Shown here one piece after another: positions 1 to 10,692 of a stretch of DNA of 64,000 bases. A model generated the notes under the pieces. It saw nothing but the letters and a program-made list of their open reading frames with translations, ran no database searches and was not told where the DNA came from. The translations under genes were made by a program, and so were the position numbers. Position 1 is the stretch's first letter. Each line of letters begins with the position of its first letter. Source of the stretch: Undaria pinnatifida (taxonomy: Eukaryota; Sar; Phaeophyceae; Laminariales; Alariaceae); NCBI GenBank assembly GCA_012845835.1, contig JABAKD010000026.1, positions 8,378,058-8,442,057 on the forward strand. Direction: 5' to 3'.

Positions 1-13
1 GAGCCCTACCGGG

Positions 14-598
14 ATGCTCCACTCGACATCTTCCGGCGATGTGCAACGCTACGTGCCGACTATCGCTGATACTCCAGACATTGCTAACCTGGGCGAAGTC
101 TCGACAATTACGACTACCAGCGGTTCCGGTTCACACGAAACGGCTGTTTCGCCTACCGGGCCATCGCCCCCTGAGCCTGCCTCGACCCCAGATTGGCGAC
201 TGCCCACCCGCTCGTCACAGGACGTGCGCTTTTTCAGTGACAACGTTGCGCCCGCGAACGACGGGTCCCCACTCGCTGCCACGGTGTTGACAGCACCACT
301 GCCCCTGAGCTCGAGGGACAGTCCCGTCCTACACACGGAAGATTCGCAATCACAGTCGACCAGGACATGCTCTGAGCACCCTGCCCCATCATCCTCGCCG
401 GCTTCACGCATTGCGTGGACTCGGGCGACAGGATCTACATGCCCTAGCGAGTACAGCCCTGCTCTCCAAACGCCTGAAGCCAGGATCCCCTAGGGTATCC
501 CCGCCCAGCGTACGCGCCACCGCGTGGACCCTCCCGGTACCTCGGCTTTGCCGAACAATTCCCCCGCGAACTCGGACGTTCAAGTCAGCACCGCCTGA
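14..598 (+). pseudogene. Proline/serine-rich gag-like leader segment, broken
   Basis: This open stretch is in the same reading frame as the NADAR/protease frame downstream. It is interrupted by a TAG at 491-493 and a TGA at 596-598. The product is rich in S, T, P and A with no domain I recognise. Its position before NADAR and protease suggests a disordered linker or the end of a gag-like region; the real N-terminus is off the left edge. It could be a low-complexity chance frame, but the shared frame argues for a decayed polyprotein. Confidence 0.4.
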
Positions 599-1906
599 TC
601 GGATCTGACTCCACCCCCGACAACGCCAACCGGCAATGTCACCAACAATCGCCGACCCCCACCCCCGCCACCCCCATCAGACGAATCACCCTCGCCAGAA
701 CACGACACCGCGGACCCTCCGGATTCTTTCCATTTCTTCTGGAACTCCTCGTCCGTCTTCTCACAGTGGTACCTGTGCGACATCGAGTACGAGAGCGTCC
801 CGTATAACTGCGCCGAACAGATGATGGCGCAGAAGGTTGCGCTCTTCGGGGACATCGCGACAGAGCTTCGCATCCGAACCACCTTTGACCCCGCCGACCA
901 AAAATCTCTTGGACGCACCGTGTCCGGCTTCGACCAGGAGTGTTGGGAGCGACATCGCTACGACATCGTCCTCAACACCAACTTCTGCAAGTTCAACAAG
1001 AACCCGGACCTACAACGAGCGCTCGAGGCAACTGGCGAGAAACACATCGATGAGGCCAGCCCGTACGACCTCGTCTGGGGCATCGGCTACAGGGCTGACC
1101 ACCCGCTCGCCTGCGAAAGGGCGCGTTGGCGCGGTCGGAACCTGTTAGGCCGGGTACTTATGGACGTCCGCGAAAGCCTTCGCTCGAGCCTCAACACCAC
1201 AAGCGCCCCCCTCCCCTGCTCTCGTGAGCCAACATCCACTCTCACCGACTCCAGCCGGGTCTTCCCCACCGCCGATGGCATCCACGAGACAGGCCCCTCC
1301 CCCCTTCAGAAAACGCCGGGTACCCCGCTTGAACTTCTTCTGCCACCCTCCACCCCGGACGCTTTGCCCAGCAGCCACTTCGCTCAGGTCTCCGCCGTCG
1401 ATGCCGCTGCCAACCTATACCCTGCTGCCACCGCGCCGACGATACCAGAACATGGACCATGCCTTACAAGCGGCATTCTAACAGTCGAAGACGCGTCATT
1501 CACGACCGAGGTACTAGTCCACAGCGGCCCTACCGCCGCCAAACGCGGCAAACTCGTGGCGCTGCTCGATACAGGCTCCCCTCAGTCGTTCATCACCGCC
1601 GCGGCCGTGGAACAACTGAAGGCCTTCCGGTCAGCAACGGATGAGTGCGAACGACATAATTCACCTCGTTCATGGGGAGGTTTCGGAACCTCGACTCCCC
1701 TCTCCACCTCCGTTTCCACCCGCTTAAGCATCCAGTTTAAGCACTACCAAACTCCCACCGCCGCCCTGGCAGTATGGGCTTGCGTCGTTCCGGCAGGAAC
1801 TAGGCAGCACCCCATCCTCTTGGGGCGAGATAGCTGGATGCGCTTCGAGCGACGCTCGTATACCACGCTCCCGCGACAGCCCCAGCTGCCACACCAGCCC
1901 CCCTAA
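599..1906 (+). CDS. Retroelement polyprotein segment: NADAR domain plus retropepsin-like aspartic protease
   Basis: The frame is open from 599 to TAA 1904-1906. The first ATG (821) falls inside the NADAR fold, so the domain must be read as part of a longer polyprotein. The NADAR domain spans about 728-1185: aromatic FHFFW start, Glu of CAEQMM, LGR, CWERHR, KFNKNPDLQ, LEATG, EASPYDLVWGIG, and the closing GRNLLGRVLMDVRE. All positions I know as conserved in the YbiA-like NADAR family look intact. Known family members act on ADP-ribose or riboflavin-related substrates, and some remove ADP-ribose from guanine in nucleic acid. A Pro/Ser-rich linker follows, then a pepsin-like half-domain with catalytic LLDTGS (Asp codon 1568-1570) and the flap-distal ILLGRDSW (about 1812-1838). 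The frame stops right after the protease where reverse transcriptase would be expected. The role of NADAR in the element is unknown. Confidence 0.8.
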   Translation, partial: SDLTPPPTTPTGNVTNNRRPPPPPPPSDESPSPEHDTADPPDSFHFFWNSSSVFSQWYLCDIEYESVPYNCAEQMMAQKVALFGDIATELRIRTTFDPADQKSLGRTVSGFDQECWERHRYDIVLNTNFCKFNKNPDLQRALEATGEKHIDEASPYDLVWGIGYRADHPLACERARWRGRNLLGRVLMDVRESLRSSLNTTSAPLPCSREPTSTLTDSSRVFPTADGIHETGPSPLQKTPGTPLELLLPPSTPDALPSSHFAQVSAVDAAANLYPAATAPTIPEHGPCLTSGILTVEDASFTTEVLVHSGPTAAKRGKLVALLDTGSPQSFITAAAVEQLKAFRSATDECERHNSPRSWGGFGTSTPLSTSVSTRLSIQFKHYQTPTAALAVWACVVPAGTRQHPILLGRDSWMRFERRSYTTLPRQPQLPHQPP

Positions 1907-1924
1907 CCGACCCGTGGCGAACTT

Positions 1925-2850
1925 TCTCTGCACCACCACGGCCCCAACGGGGCCTTCGCCTTCATTACCGACGACCGATACACCGACGACGTCTACCACC
2001 TCCGGTTTGCCGGCACCAAATTTGCCAACCCGGGAACAACCTCCCGCCACCCGCACCCTATTCCCTGCGCATCTACGTTCCAATGCTGATGAACCCCTGG
2101 GTGCTGAATACATGCCACGCCGACACCTCCCTACACCTTGAAGTTACCCAGACGGTTCGCATGCTGGCACGGTTTTTCTGGTGGATCGGCATGGACGTCT
2201 CCGCCCGCTGATGGCTCCGCCGTTGCCTTCACTGCCAGGCGCGCAAGACCTCCCGACACACCATTCGCTGGCCGACCCTTTCCCTCCCTTTACCCAACGA
2301 CCCTGGCGTCACCGTCAGCGTCGACTTCTTTGGGCCCCTACCTCTCACACCGCGCGGGAACGTGCACATCCTTTTATTTTCCGACCGTTTCAGCCGCCGG
2401 GCGGACATGCTGGCTGTCTCGGCAGAGAACTTCACGGCCGCCGGAACTGCCGACATCTTGCTCAACGAGTACATCCCTCTCTGGGGGTGCCCGGTGACGC
2501 TCCTCTCCGACAACGGTCAACAATTCACCTCCAAGCTGGCGACCATCGTCTACGACCGCGTTGGCATCCGCAAGGTCAACACCAGCGCCTATCACCCCTG
2601 CACCAACGGCGGCGTCGAGCGGGTCAACCATAGACTGCCCCAGATGCTCTCCATGGTTTGAAACGCGAAGCAAACCGACTGGGACGTGCTACTGCCGCAC
2701 GTGTCGGCGGCCTACAACAGCTCTGTCAACGTCGCCACCGGACTTACGCCCAACGAGATCACATCGGCCGCCTACCCCGCCTCCCGCTCTCGATTTTCGA
2801 ACCCGAAAACATCGGCGGTCACCAGAGCCTGGACCACGACCACCTGGTGT
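1925..2850 (+). pseudogene. Retroviral-type integrase (H2C2 zinc region and DDE core), broken
   Basis: After a short conserved-looking lead (NGAFAFITDDRY, frame 2) the frame changes to frame 1. There a zinc-binding region reads CHADTSLHLE ... WWIGMDV ... CLHC (about 2113-2240), with an in-frame TGA at 2210-2212. The catalytic core has Asp in SVDFFGPL (codon 2323-2325), Asp in LLSDNGQQF (2509-2511) and Glu in NGGVERVN (2617-2619); the last two are separated by 35 residues, the D,D35E spacing. A TGA at 2659-2661 replaces what is probably a Trp codon before NAKQTDWD, and the frame then continues through AAYNSSVNVATGLTPNEI. The catalytic triad is intact, but at least two stops and a frame change make it a pseudogene. 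Confidence 0.85.
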
Positions 2851-3029
2851 ACATCAACCGCGCCACTGACCGGCAACAATGCGCCTGCTCCCTCGTCCGC
2901 GAGCTCCACCGACTCACCGTCTCGCGTCTACAACGCCGCAACGCGCCTATCATGGCCGCCCTCCTCGCCTCCCCCCCTTTCTCCGTTGGCGGCTAGGCCT
3001 GGGTCTACAACTCTGCCTCCACTATCAGG

Positions 3030-3514
3030 GTGTCAGGAAGGGCACCGACGCAACCGCTCTGGAGACGAAGCTCTCGTTGAACTGGAACGGACGGTTCAAG
3101 ACTGCCGACTCCGACACTCCCGACAACCGCCCCCTACAAGGCAAGCTGTTCTTTCTCGATCTTCCTTCAGACCTTCCGGGACGGGACTCCAAACCACGCG
3201 TCTCCGTCAAACGATGCAAGCCCTGCGGCAAACCCGACGTCACCAGCGACATACCCAAGTACCTACCCGCGGACCTCACAACATACGTCTTCACAGCTTA
3301 CGCTGCTAAGTCCCCCCCCTACCACGTGACCCTCGACGACGTCACGCCACCACCGGAGCGCCTCGAGGTTGAGCAGATCACCGGCCACCAACTCGTACGC
3401 GGCCGCGCCGGGGTCATCGCCGTTCTATACGAGACCCACTGGACCGGACTCCTCAGCCCCTCGTGGGAACGCGAGCTCGACCTCCAATACTTCAGGCGCC
3501 ATATCTTACCCTAG
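3030..3514 (+). pseudogene. Integrase C-terminal GPY/F-like region and chromodomain-like segment
   Basis: In frame 2, the segment KLSLNWNGRFK ... LPSDLPGRDSKPRVSVKRCK looks like the GPY/F module that follows the integrase core in Ty3/gypsy elements. It is followed by PPERLEVEQITGHQ ... VLYETHWTGLLSPSWERE ... YFRRHIL (about 3345-3510), which matches a chromodomain-like pattern (start E-V-E-x-I, central aromatic Y-x-x-H-W, closing S-W-E-x-E). In chromoviruses such a domain can guide integration to marked chromatin. Two adjacent TAG stops (3512-3517) end the frame. Downstream coding resumes in the same frame, so the stops are probably mutations. Confidence 0.65.
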
Positions 3515-3517
3515 TAG

Positions 3518-4288
3518 CCCGGAAAGCCGACACAGCACCGCCAGACCAACCGCCTTTACCGCCAGATGCGCATCGGTGCCGCACACCGCGAGTTCTCCCG
3601 ATCTCGAGGCCAACTCTTCCTCGCCCCCGGCTACACCCTGGCCCCCCGCGACCTTTTGCTTCGCAATTTTAGCACCTCCACCCTCCCCTCCGGGGCACAC
3701 GTCTGGTACAAGGCCCGTGACGGCCTCTGGTGGCTAGGCAAGATCGCTCACCGTGCGCCACCGGACGTCTCTTCGCGGAACCCCCCGGACCCTTCCTCGG
3801 GTAGCCCCCACATCGTAAGGTTCCTGGACGACCCCGGCCCGATCAAGATCGATCTCCAGGCCAGCTCGCTACACTACCGCCCGGAACGCTCGTCTCCGGG
3901 TCGTGGTGCCTTCAACGCCTTGGGCATGGGAGCCTATCCCGTGGGGTGCTACGGAACTCTGATGCTTCCCGCGGTGCCCCTACCGTTCCAACTCCCCCCA
4001 TTGGTTAGTTTCCGGTGTTTAGTTGTTTTTGGTGATTCTGCAGTAGTTTTGCGGTTAGTTTTTCACCGTCAGCCTTTAATCTACAACAGCTTTGAGAGTA
4101 CTACCTCATGGTTAGGCCTTTCACCTACGGTAGCTTTGGGAATGATTCTTCATGGTCAGCCTTCAACCTGCAGTAACTTTAGTGGTATTTTATCGTGGTC
4201 ATCTTTCCGACCTAGAGTGGTTTTTCGCCATGTCTTCTCATGGTTAGCCTACAACCGTCATCAGGTTCTGGATTCGGTTTTAACATAG
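3518..4288 (+). pseudogene. Tudor/SH3-like C-terminal module of the retroelement
   Basis: This is the same frame as the chromodomain-like segment, after the double TAG. The recognisable part (about 3690-3885) contains GAHVWYKARDGLWWLGKI and, after a gap, VRFLDDPGPIKIDL. Closely spaced aromatics (W-Y, W-W) followed by a V-R-F-D-D strand fit a Tudor/PWWP-like SH3 barrel, a class that often reads histone or DNA marks. The last 100 residues, rich in F, S and V, look like non-coding sequence read by chance. The fold assignment is by pattern only. Confidence 0.5.
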
Positions 4289-4289
4289 T

Positions 4290-5778
4290 GGTGTCCCTCG
4301 TAATACCTCCGCTTTTGGCTTGTTTTTCATGCCAGCGTTTGTCTCTATTTCTCACCATCATCGATTCCGCCTGCCCCGCTCCGTGACGGCTGACAGCTCG
4401 TGGTGGTAGAGCGGTATTTATAATTGTCTGCAGTCTGCAGTATTTTGGGTACGCCCGTCTGATGATCCGGTCTTTCTTTACCCCACTCTGTGATGGCTAT
4501 CGAACCAGAACCGTCTCGTACCTGGGATGTGTTAAGGTGTTCCTCCCCCTCTCTTTGTTGTGTTCTTTTTGTTTTGTCTTTACCACCTCGGCCTCCGCTC
4601 GTCTCGTTTCGTTCAGGCTTCCGAACTGTGGTGACTTTTTTTTTTTTTTTCATTTGTGTTTGTACTTCACGATTCCTCCGCCGATACTCAGTGGTTTTGC
4701 GCCTAGGCATTCGACCTTTGTGTTGTATCCTGACCGCCGTCAGTTCCGCTTTGCCCTGACGGCATCGCCGAGCTCTAGGCTTGATCGATGTTTCTCCGTA
4801 CTTTGCCAAGTAGGGCCCCAGTAGCCTTGCAGACTCGCAAGACCACCGAAATACCGGCCGCCCTTTCTTTATTTTTTTTTCGTGTTTGGGTCCCGGTAGC
4901 CTTTGCCGCCCCGCAAGGCCGCCGGATTCTCGGTCATCATATTGCTGCCACGGTTGATCCCCTGGAACTGTGCTCAGGTTCCTGTGAACTTCACAATCAC
5001 GGTGGTAATTATGCTCTCCCCTTTCATGTGTCTTTTCGTTTATGTTCTTTTTGGGTGTACACCTTGCGTTGCCATTCTACGCTATATGACGCGTCAGTCG
5101 GCCCCCTGTAGGCGTTGTTTTGGCTTGCTAACTCTGTCGCTCAGCGCTGCTGACATTTTTTCTGTGTTGGACGAATTAGGTCGATCCACTCGCGTAACTC
5201 TTTGGCTACCCTGACTTTCTGTTTGTGTTGGCTTAGTTACCTTGCTACGTTTGCCGGTATTGTTCCCAGCGCAAACATGCCTCCCAAGGCGCCACGTTGT
5301 TCGCTCGACCAAATGGTCCTAGCAGCCCCTTAGTTTTAGCGAGCCTTACGGCACCCTAGCCGCGTTCTTTTCGTCTTACGTGCCATTTTCCATTTTCTTC
5401 GGGCCTTGGCCACACGGCTACGCGTAATGCCCCCCGGTCATATATACTTTCGAATTTGGTTGACGTTTCCCTTTGCGAGCTTTCGAGTAACTGACCCTGT
5501 ACGGCGAACGACTCCCCGTTCGCCCCTCCCTGGGTCCCACATAGATCGCTCCGGTAATATGTTTCTGTCTTTCCCTTTTGTCTTCGCTTTGCTTTCTGCC
5601 TTTCTTAGCTACCTTCGCTTAGTCTTTAGGGTTCCTTTTTCGTTCCCAGCTTTGGCTGCTCTGCTTAGGTTGCCCCGTTCTGGGCTTTCTGTCTTCCTCT
5701 TATCTTATTTCGGTCTTTCTTTCAGCGATTTGCTCTCGTGAACGGTCCTATCCGTGGCGTTTAGGCGTCATTACGAGG
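4290..5778 (+). other. T-rich non-coding stretch of the retroelement with degenerate tandem repeats
   Basis: No supported gene is seen. Pyrimidine-rich DNA begins near 4000. Between about 4040 and 4270 a loose repeat of about 65 bp recurs, with words such as CATGGTCAGCC and CATGGTTAGCC. The stretch contains poly-T runs (for example 4627-4650). It is unusually long for a region between integrase and the 3' LTR. Confidence 0.5.
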
Positions 5779-6404
5779 TGTGGGGGAATCTATAGCCTTA
5801 TGTATTTGTTTCGAATAACCGCATATTCGACCCCCTTTCCCGGTCTTTTAGGGCGACCTTTGTCGTCACCCTTTGACCGTCTCGAGGTCTGCATATACAA
5901 TTACTCAGGGTGGGCTAATGTAGTAGAGTGTCAGTATAGCTGGAAATAGATTCGGTAAGATAGCCCGCAGAGTCATGGTCTATTGGCCACAAGAAGATTC
6001 TCAAAAACGGAATATTCTGAGTGATGAAGATAACCCGTAGAATCTAGCTAGCTTATACTACAAGAGCGTTCTCGGTAATGGAACGATCCTCCTCTGGACA
6101 AAATAGATAGATGTAAGCGCATTAAGCGCTCATAAGAATATAGAACATCTAGGAGAACGTTCCTTGTACGTTCCATAGGTAAAGGTCCAGAAGAGAGCAC
6201 AGCAGCGATGCTGGGGGGAAGCGGATTCCGTGAGCCTCACCCCACCCCCATGCTCTCATTCCTCCTTTCCTGTCTCCTCGAGCTTCTCATAGCTCAACGC
6301 CAATAATAAGAAATCTACAAAGAAGAACCGGTGCTGTCTCCAAGCGAAGCTGATACCCCTGCGTCCCTTCCCTCACACCTTCCCGGCACCACGACTCTTC
6401 CACA
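5779..6404 (+). repeat. Probable 3' LTR of the retroelement
   Basis: The 626-bp stretch starts with TGTGG and ends with CCACA, a perfect 5-bp inverted end of the TG...CA type, and lies just after the internal region. A G-rich run follows the start. The 5' LTR is outside the window, so the pair cannot be compared and the boundaries are tentative. Confidence 0.45.
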
Positions 6405-9000
6405 TAAACCATTACAGCAAAGCATTTTGACGGCTTTCCGTCATATCGTGTGACGTTTTTCTTAGACTTGAGTGAGTATCAAAATGTGCAATAATGCAAT
6501 AATATACTGCTGTGGCAACATCTGTTTACTGGCAAGCTCAATCAATAGATGATACTTAAATCTAGTCGTAGAAATGTGTCAATATTAATATTGATAAGTG
6601 TCAGCACCTACTGCTGTCTTAGTATATACCTAGCCCCGAAAAAAGTATCTCCACCGGAACCAGTTTGGGAATCTATACCACCCCGCTCGTCGCCGAGGGT
6701 GATTCGGGTATCTGCACTAATAATGTGGCCGACCACAAACACAGCATAATATCTGCTGCAGTTTTTTCGTGCTGCCATTTTCAACGATGCACTTCCATAC
6801 CCGCCGCTGGAAATGTACTCGTAGCGGTAGTGTTCCGGTGTTCGAATCCATGTGCGCCCCGTCCCTCGACGGGGATGCACAAGTATCGGTAGCCTGCCTG
6901 TATTGTTCCGTTTTGAGCATGCATTTTCGCCCCGCCTCCACCAACGCTGGGGACGTGGCGGTAGCTTGTGCCCTTCTGTTTTCAAGGATATGAATCCCCC
7001 CCCCCCCCCCCCCCTCCCCCCGCGGCGACAGATGTAGCGGTAGCGTCGATGACTGACGCTTTTCAAACCCCTCATGGGTAAGGTTCGTTTCCTTCACCTT
7101 TTGCACGCTCCATTTGGAACGGTCCTACTCGTATATTGTGTTGCGGGTAAGAGGTGTGGGGGTGGGTTTTGGTCTTTGAGGTGCCGCATCTTCGGCATCT
7201 TCGATTCGTGTCTTTCTACTTCGTGGAACGTGGAACAGGTGTTTCCCCGCATCGTCCACGACATATTTTCTGATTATTCAATGGCGAGTCGGTGACCAGG
7301 CTGTTGCCCTGTTGCCCTCGAAGGCCTTGGAATAGAAGTACGGGCAAGGACAGCATATTACGTGGAAGGTCAGCACAGGCAAGGATGTAACATTACGTAG
7401 AAGCTCTGCACGAAGAAGGAACAGGGGGTTAGGGCGAGGCTAGAACCGAATCCTCTATGATAGGCCGCTTTTTCAGCCTTCGTCGCAGCTCGATGTGGCC
7501 CATACAACAACGCACTTCAAGCCAAGCACAGCCCGCGTGGGTGAAAATGTGGAACCAGGCAAATCTTTGGGTGGGCTTGCTTTTTAGCTTGTTCACCGTG
7601 AGCTAGATTTCCGAGAAGGCAAATGATCAATGAACTTAGTAATGTGATCATTGTCGATACAAAAATGCCAAGCGTTCCACGAAATAGGAACTACCACACG
7701 CACTCTAGGCGTGTTGCGCACCCTGCAGGGGCCTCCCCAAAAATTCGGTGGTACTAGCGCAATGGTGCACCCAAAAAGTAGACCAAAAGCGTGTCAAAAC
7801 ATGCATTTTCCGGCGCCGATTCAGTTCAACCCGGTTTAGTAGATGGACACAGAGAATAAACAATAAACAACGAGCAAAGTATAATTACTTGTGTCGTGGT
7901 CGGCGACGTAATAACTAAATCCGAGGCGAGGTTGGCCACAAACGCTGCTTGCCGAGTAAAATAAAATACCCCCCCCCCAACTGTGCTTCCGCCCGTGCAC
8001 TGCCACTGCAGCAACCTTTCTACCAGGATTGCGACCAACCGGTTGCTGCTCTGACCATATACCACAACGCATTTTTGCCGCAGCAGCCGACAGCCATTGA
8101 CGTTCTTGCTCGAACGTTACCGCCGTGTGGTTAACTGTAGGTGTGCCGCAGGCCACATAATCGAAAAAATACTGGTGTATACATTTCAAGGATTTCACAT
8201 CATTCCGAGGCGTGATGACACCGAGCTTGATCACTGTGCTCATTTAGAGGTTGATTCAGGCAGATGCATACCAGGCATTTGATAGTATGTTTTGAGGATT
8301 AACTCATGCTCCGTTTAATCAAGACGACGAAACTTCCCGATTTCATGAAAGCACAACAACTAAAATGTGTGTCTATCGAATTGGGATGCTTTTGCATAAT
8401 AGTTCGTTTTCTCCGAGGTCTGAGAGGGAGCTCACGCTGGCTCAACACGTCTCCGGCGACTACGTGTTCTCGCCATTATCTCTCTTTCCTCTTCCAATCA
8501 AATATGTCAAGAGATCGCCAGGCAGCCAGGTATCAAACTGTCTGTCAAGAAATGAATCTATCAATCTGTCTAGACTCAAGTCCCATACCCCCCGCGAAGA
8601 AACACGTATCGTTGTCCGTGTCGAATCTCCTCTTTTTGTTTCTTGTGTAACACTACCGAATACGCCCAACGATGGCTCACTCTAGTCAACGTCCCCAAAT
8701 TTTCATTGAACGGGGAGCAAATTTAGTGAAGACGCCGAAAACAAAGAACGCAGTTGTTAAAACAGCAAACACCTTTTTTCCAACCATTTCGTCAGGTGTT
8801 TCCCATAAAACGGGGATATGGTTTTGTGTCCCCGGGTTTTTGATGTCAGGACTGTCTGTCAAGGCTCTGTCTGAAAAAAATATATAGTAGCTTTTCACGT
8901 CTCTGGTGCCAACCAGGCTCCGCCTCACGTACGCGGCCACGACCATTCAAAACCTCCTGAATACAGATAAATATAAAACAACCTGCCAGTGAAAAAAAAT
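6405..9000. other. Gene-poor stretch
   Basis: I see no supported coding region. It holds a run of C residues around 6997-7020, a short C run near 7970 and AT-rich DNA. Open frames on either strand (up to 155 codons at 6608-7075 minus) have no recognisable domain and overlap low-complexity sequence. Confidence 0.5.
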
Positions 9001-9078
9001 GACTGGGTCGAGTATTTGGAAAAAATGACTACGTCAAGTATTTGGAAAAAATGACTACGTCAAGTATTTGGAAAAAAT
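9001..9078 (+). repeat. 26-bp tandem repeat, three units before the hAT-like insertion
   Basis: Units at 9001-9026, 9027-9052 and 9053-9078 each end in GGAAAAAAT. A fourth unit continues at 10693-10718, on the far side of the inserted element, so the array was split by the insertion. Confidence 0.85.
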
Positions 9079-10024
9079 CAGGGCTTTTCACGGGTCATGA
9101 CCCGACCCGCGGGTCGGGTCAAGGGGGTTTCAAAATCTCGCGGGTCGGGTCGGGTCGGGTCACTACGATTTAAAATCTCACGGGTCGGGTCGGGTCGGGT
9201 CAAGAGGTTTTCAAAATCTCGCGGGTCGGGTCGGGTCGGGTCAAAAGGCTTCAAAATCTCGCGGGTCGGGTCGGGTCGGGTCAAGAGGTTTTCAAAATCT
9301 CGCGGGTCGGGTCGGGTCATGACCCGCGAGTCACTTCGCGGGTCAAGCCATAATGACCCGTGAGTTGTTTTGGGCTGACCCGCGGGTCAAACCCGCGGAT
9401 CTAGCCGGCGGATCCGCCTTTTTCAAACTTACAGCTGAGAGCCACGTTGATGCCGTGCAGGCGCCCCGCGGGTCGGGCCCGCGGGTCCGCCAATAAAATA
9501 CAAACATTTCGGCTTCCTGCCTCCCTCGTGCCGATGCTCCGATCATATGTCATCACAGCGTGCAGAACAATCACCAGGCAGTAGCCCTAGCTAATCGTAC
9601 CAAGGCATACAGCAGTGTGACGCGAATCCCGTACCTACTGAAGCCGTAACAACAGCAGTAGTAGTAATATTACGGTCATACCAGTACGAAATGTGGCCAA
9701 ACGTAAAAAGGCAAGGAAGGGCAGTCGTCGTCGAAGCAGCAGCAGCAGCAGCAGCAGCACTGGCAGCAGCAAGCACCAGCAGCAGACCCCGGATTCTCGC
9801 GGATCGCAGCCCCTGCTGACAGACCCACCGCCCCAGTTGTGGGCTTGCTGCCGGAGGCGGCTCAGCTAGGCTGCTTGCCGGGGCTGGAGACTGCACAGAT
9901 AGAAGATAGATACAGCAGTAGTAGTAGTAGTAGTAGCTAGCTCGAGAATTATCATACCAGTACGAAATGTGACCAAACGTAAAAAGGCAAGAAGAGCAGC
10001 CGTTGCCGAAGCAGCAGCAGCAGC

Positions 10025-10056
<32 letters not shown>

Positions 10057-10684
10057 CTGGCAGCAGCAAGCACCAGTAGCAGACAACGCATCCTCGCGGA
10101 TCGCAGCCCCTGCTGACAGATCCACCGCCCCAGTTGTGGGCTTGCTGCCGGAGGCGGCTCAGCTAGGCTGCTTGCCGGGGCCGGAAATTGCACTTGTAAC
10201 TTATAACTAGGTCGCTCGTCGGGTCGCTCGTCGGGTCGACCCGGTGGTCTAACGGTACGGGCATGTCCATGCATGTGGGTTGCGGTTTGTTTCCTATTTC
10301 TCGCGCGCACACCACATGACATAATCATCAGCAGCAAACAATGCCGGTAAAAAACGCAGAGAACACGACGTCGTACTGGGAAAAGTACGAGGGACCAAGG
10401 ACCAACCAACCGACCGAGGCATACATGCTTTGACCCGTGACTTTTTGACTTTGACCCGTGAGAAATGTCACGGGTCAAGTTAACGTGACCCGCCAGACGA
10501 CCCGAATCTCGCGGGTCACCCGGATTGTCGCGGGTCGGGTCGGGTCGGGTCAGGACGATTTCAAAATCTCGCGGGTCGGGTCGGGTCGGGTCAAGACGTC
10601 TCGAAAATCTCGCGGGTCGGGTCGGGTCGGCTGACCCGACCCGACCCGACCCGCGAGATTTGACCCGACCCGTGAAAAGCCCTG
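9079..10684. mobile_element. Non-autonomous hAT-like DNA transposon with GGGTC arrays
   Basis: The ends are perfect 18-bp inverted repeats: CAGGGCTTTTCACGGGTC at 9079-9096 and its complement at 10667-10684. The element is flanked by the 8-bp direct repeat GAAAAAAT (9071-9078 and 10685-10692). Eight-bp duplications and CAGGG-type ends are typical of the hAT superfamily. Subterminal arrays of GGGTC units (9096-9330 and 10500-10660) alternate with short TTCAAAATCTCGC spacers. The 1.6-kb interior encodes no transposase; it holds two diverged copies of a roughly 240-bp segment (about 9675-9892 and 9945-10190) with CAG runs, whose minus-strand frame gives a poly-Ala chance protein. Confidence 0.88.
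9675..10190. repeat. Two diverged tandem segments with CAG runs inside the hAT-like element
   Basis: Both copies share ATACCAGTACGAAATGTG near their start, a CAG run in the middle and GGCGGCTCAGCTAGGCTGC near the end. They differ mainly in CAG run length. They are part of the element interior and not a gene. Confidence 0.75.
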
Positions 10685-10692
10685 GAAAAAAT

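Larger units (their letters stand above)
1..6404 (+). mobile_element. Ty3/gypsy-type chromodomain LTR retroelement, 3' part, degenerate
   Basis: The order of coding remnants is a proline-rich segment, NADAR domain, retropepsin, integrase zinc-binding region, integrase core, a GPY/F-like region, a chromodomain-like segment and a Tudor-like segment. This is the order of a Ty3/gypsy element of chromovirus type (integrase after protease, chromodomain at the end), with the extra NADAR and Tudor-like modules. The 5' LTR and start of gag lie outside the window. No reverse transcriptase or RNase H is present between protease (ends 1906) and integrase (from about 1925). Stops and frame changes (for example 2659-2661 and 3512-3517) show the copy is not functional. 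A long T-rich non-coding stretch (4290-5778) separates the last coding remnant from a probable 3' LTR (5779-6404). Confidence 0.85.

Noticed and set aside
9591..10478. 295-codon minus-strand frame with poly-Ala and Tyr-rich stretches
   Set aside because: It is produced by duplicated CAG-rich DNA inside the hAT-like element; no domain, and the two copies simply repeat each other.
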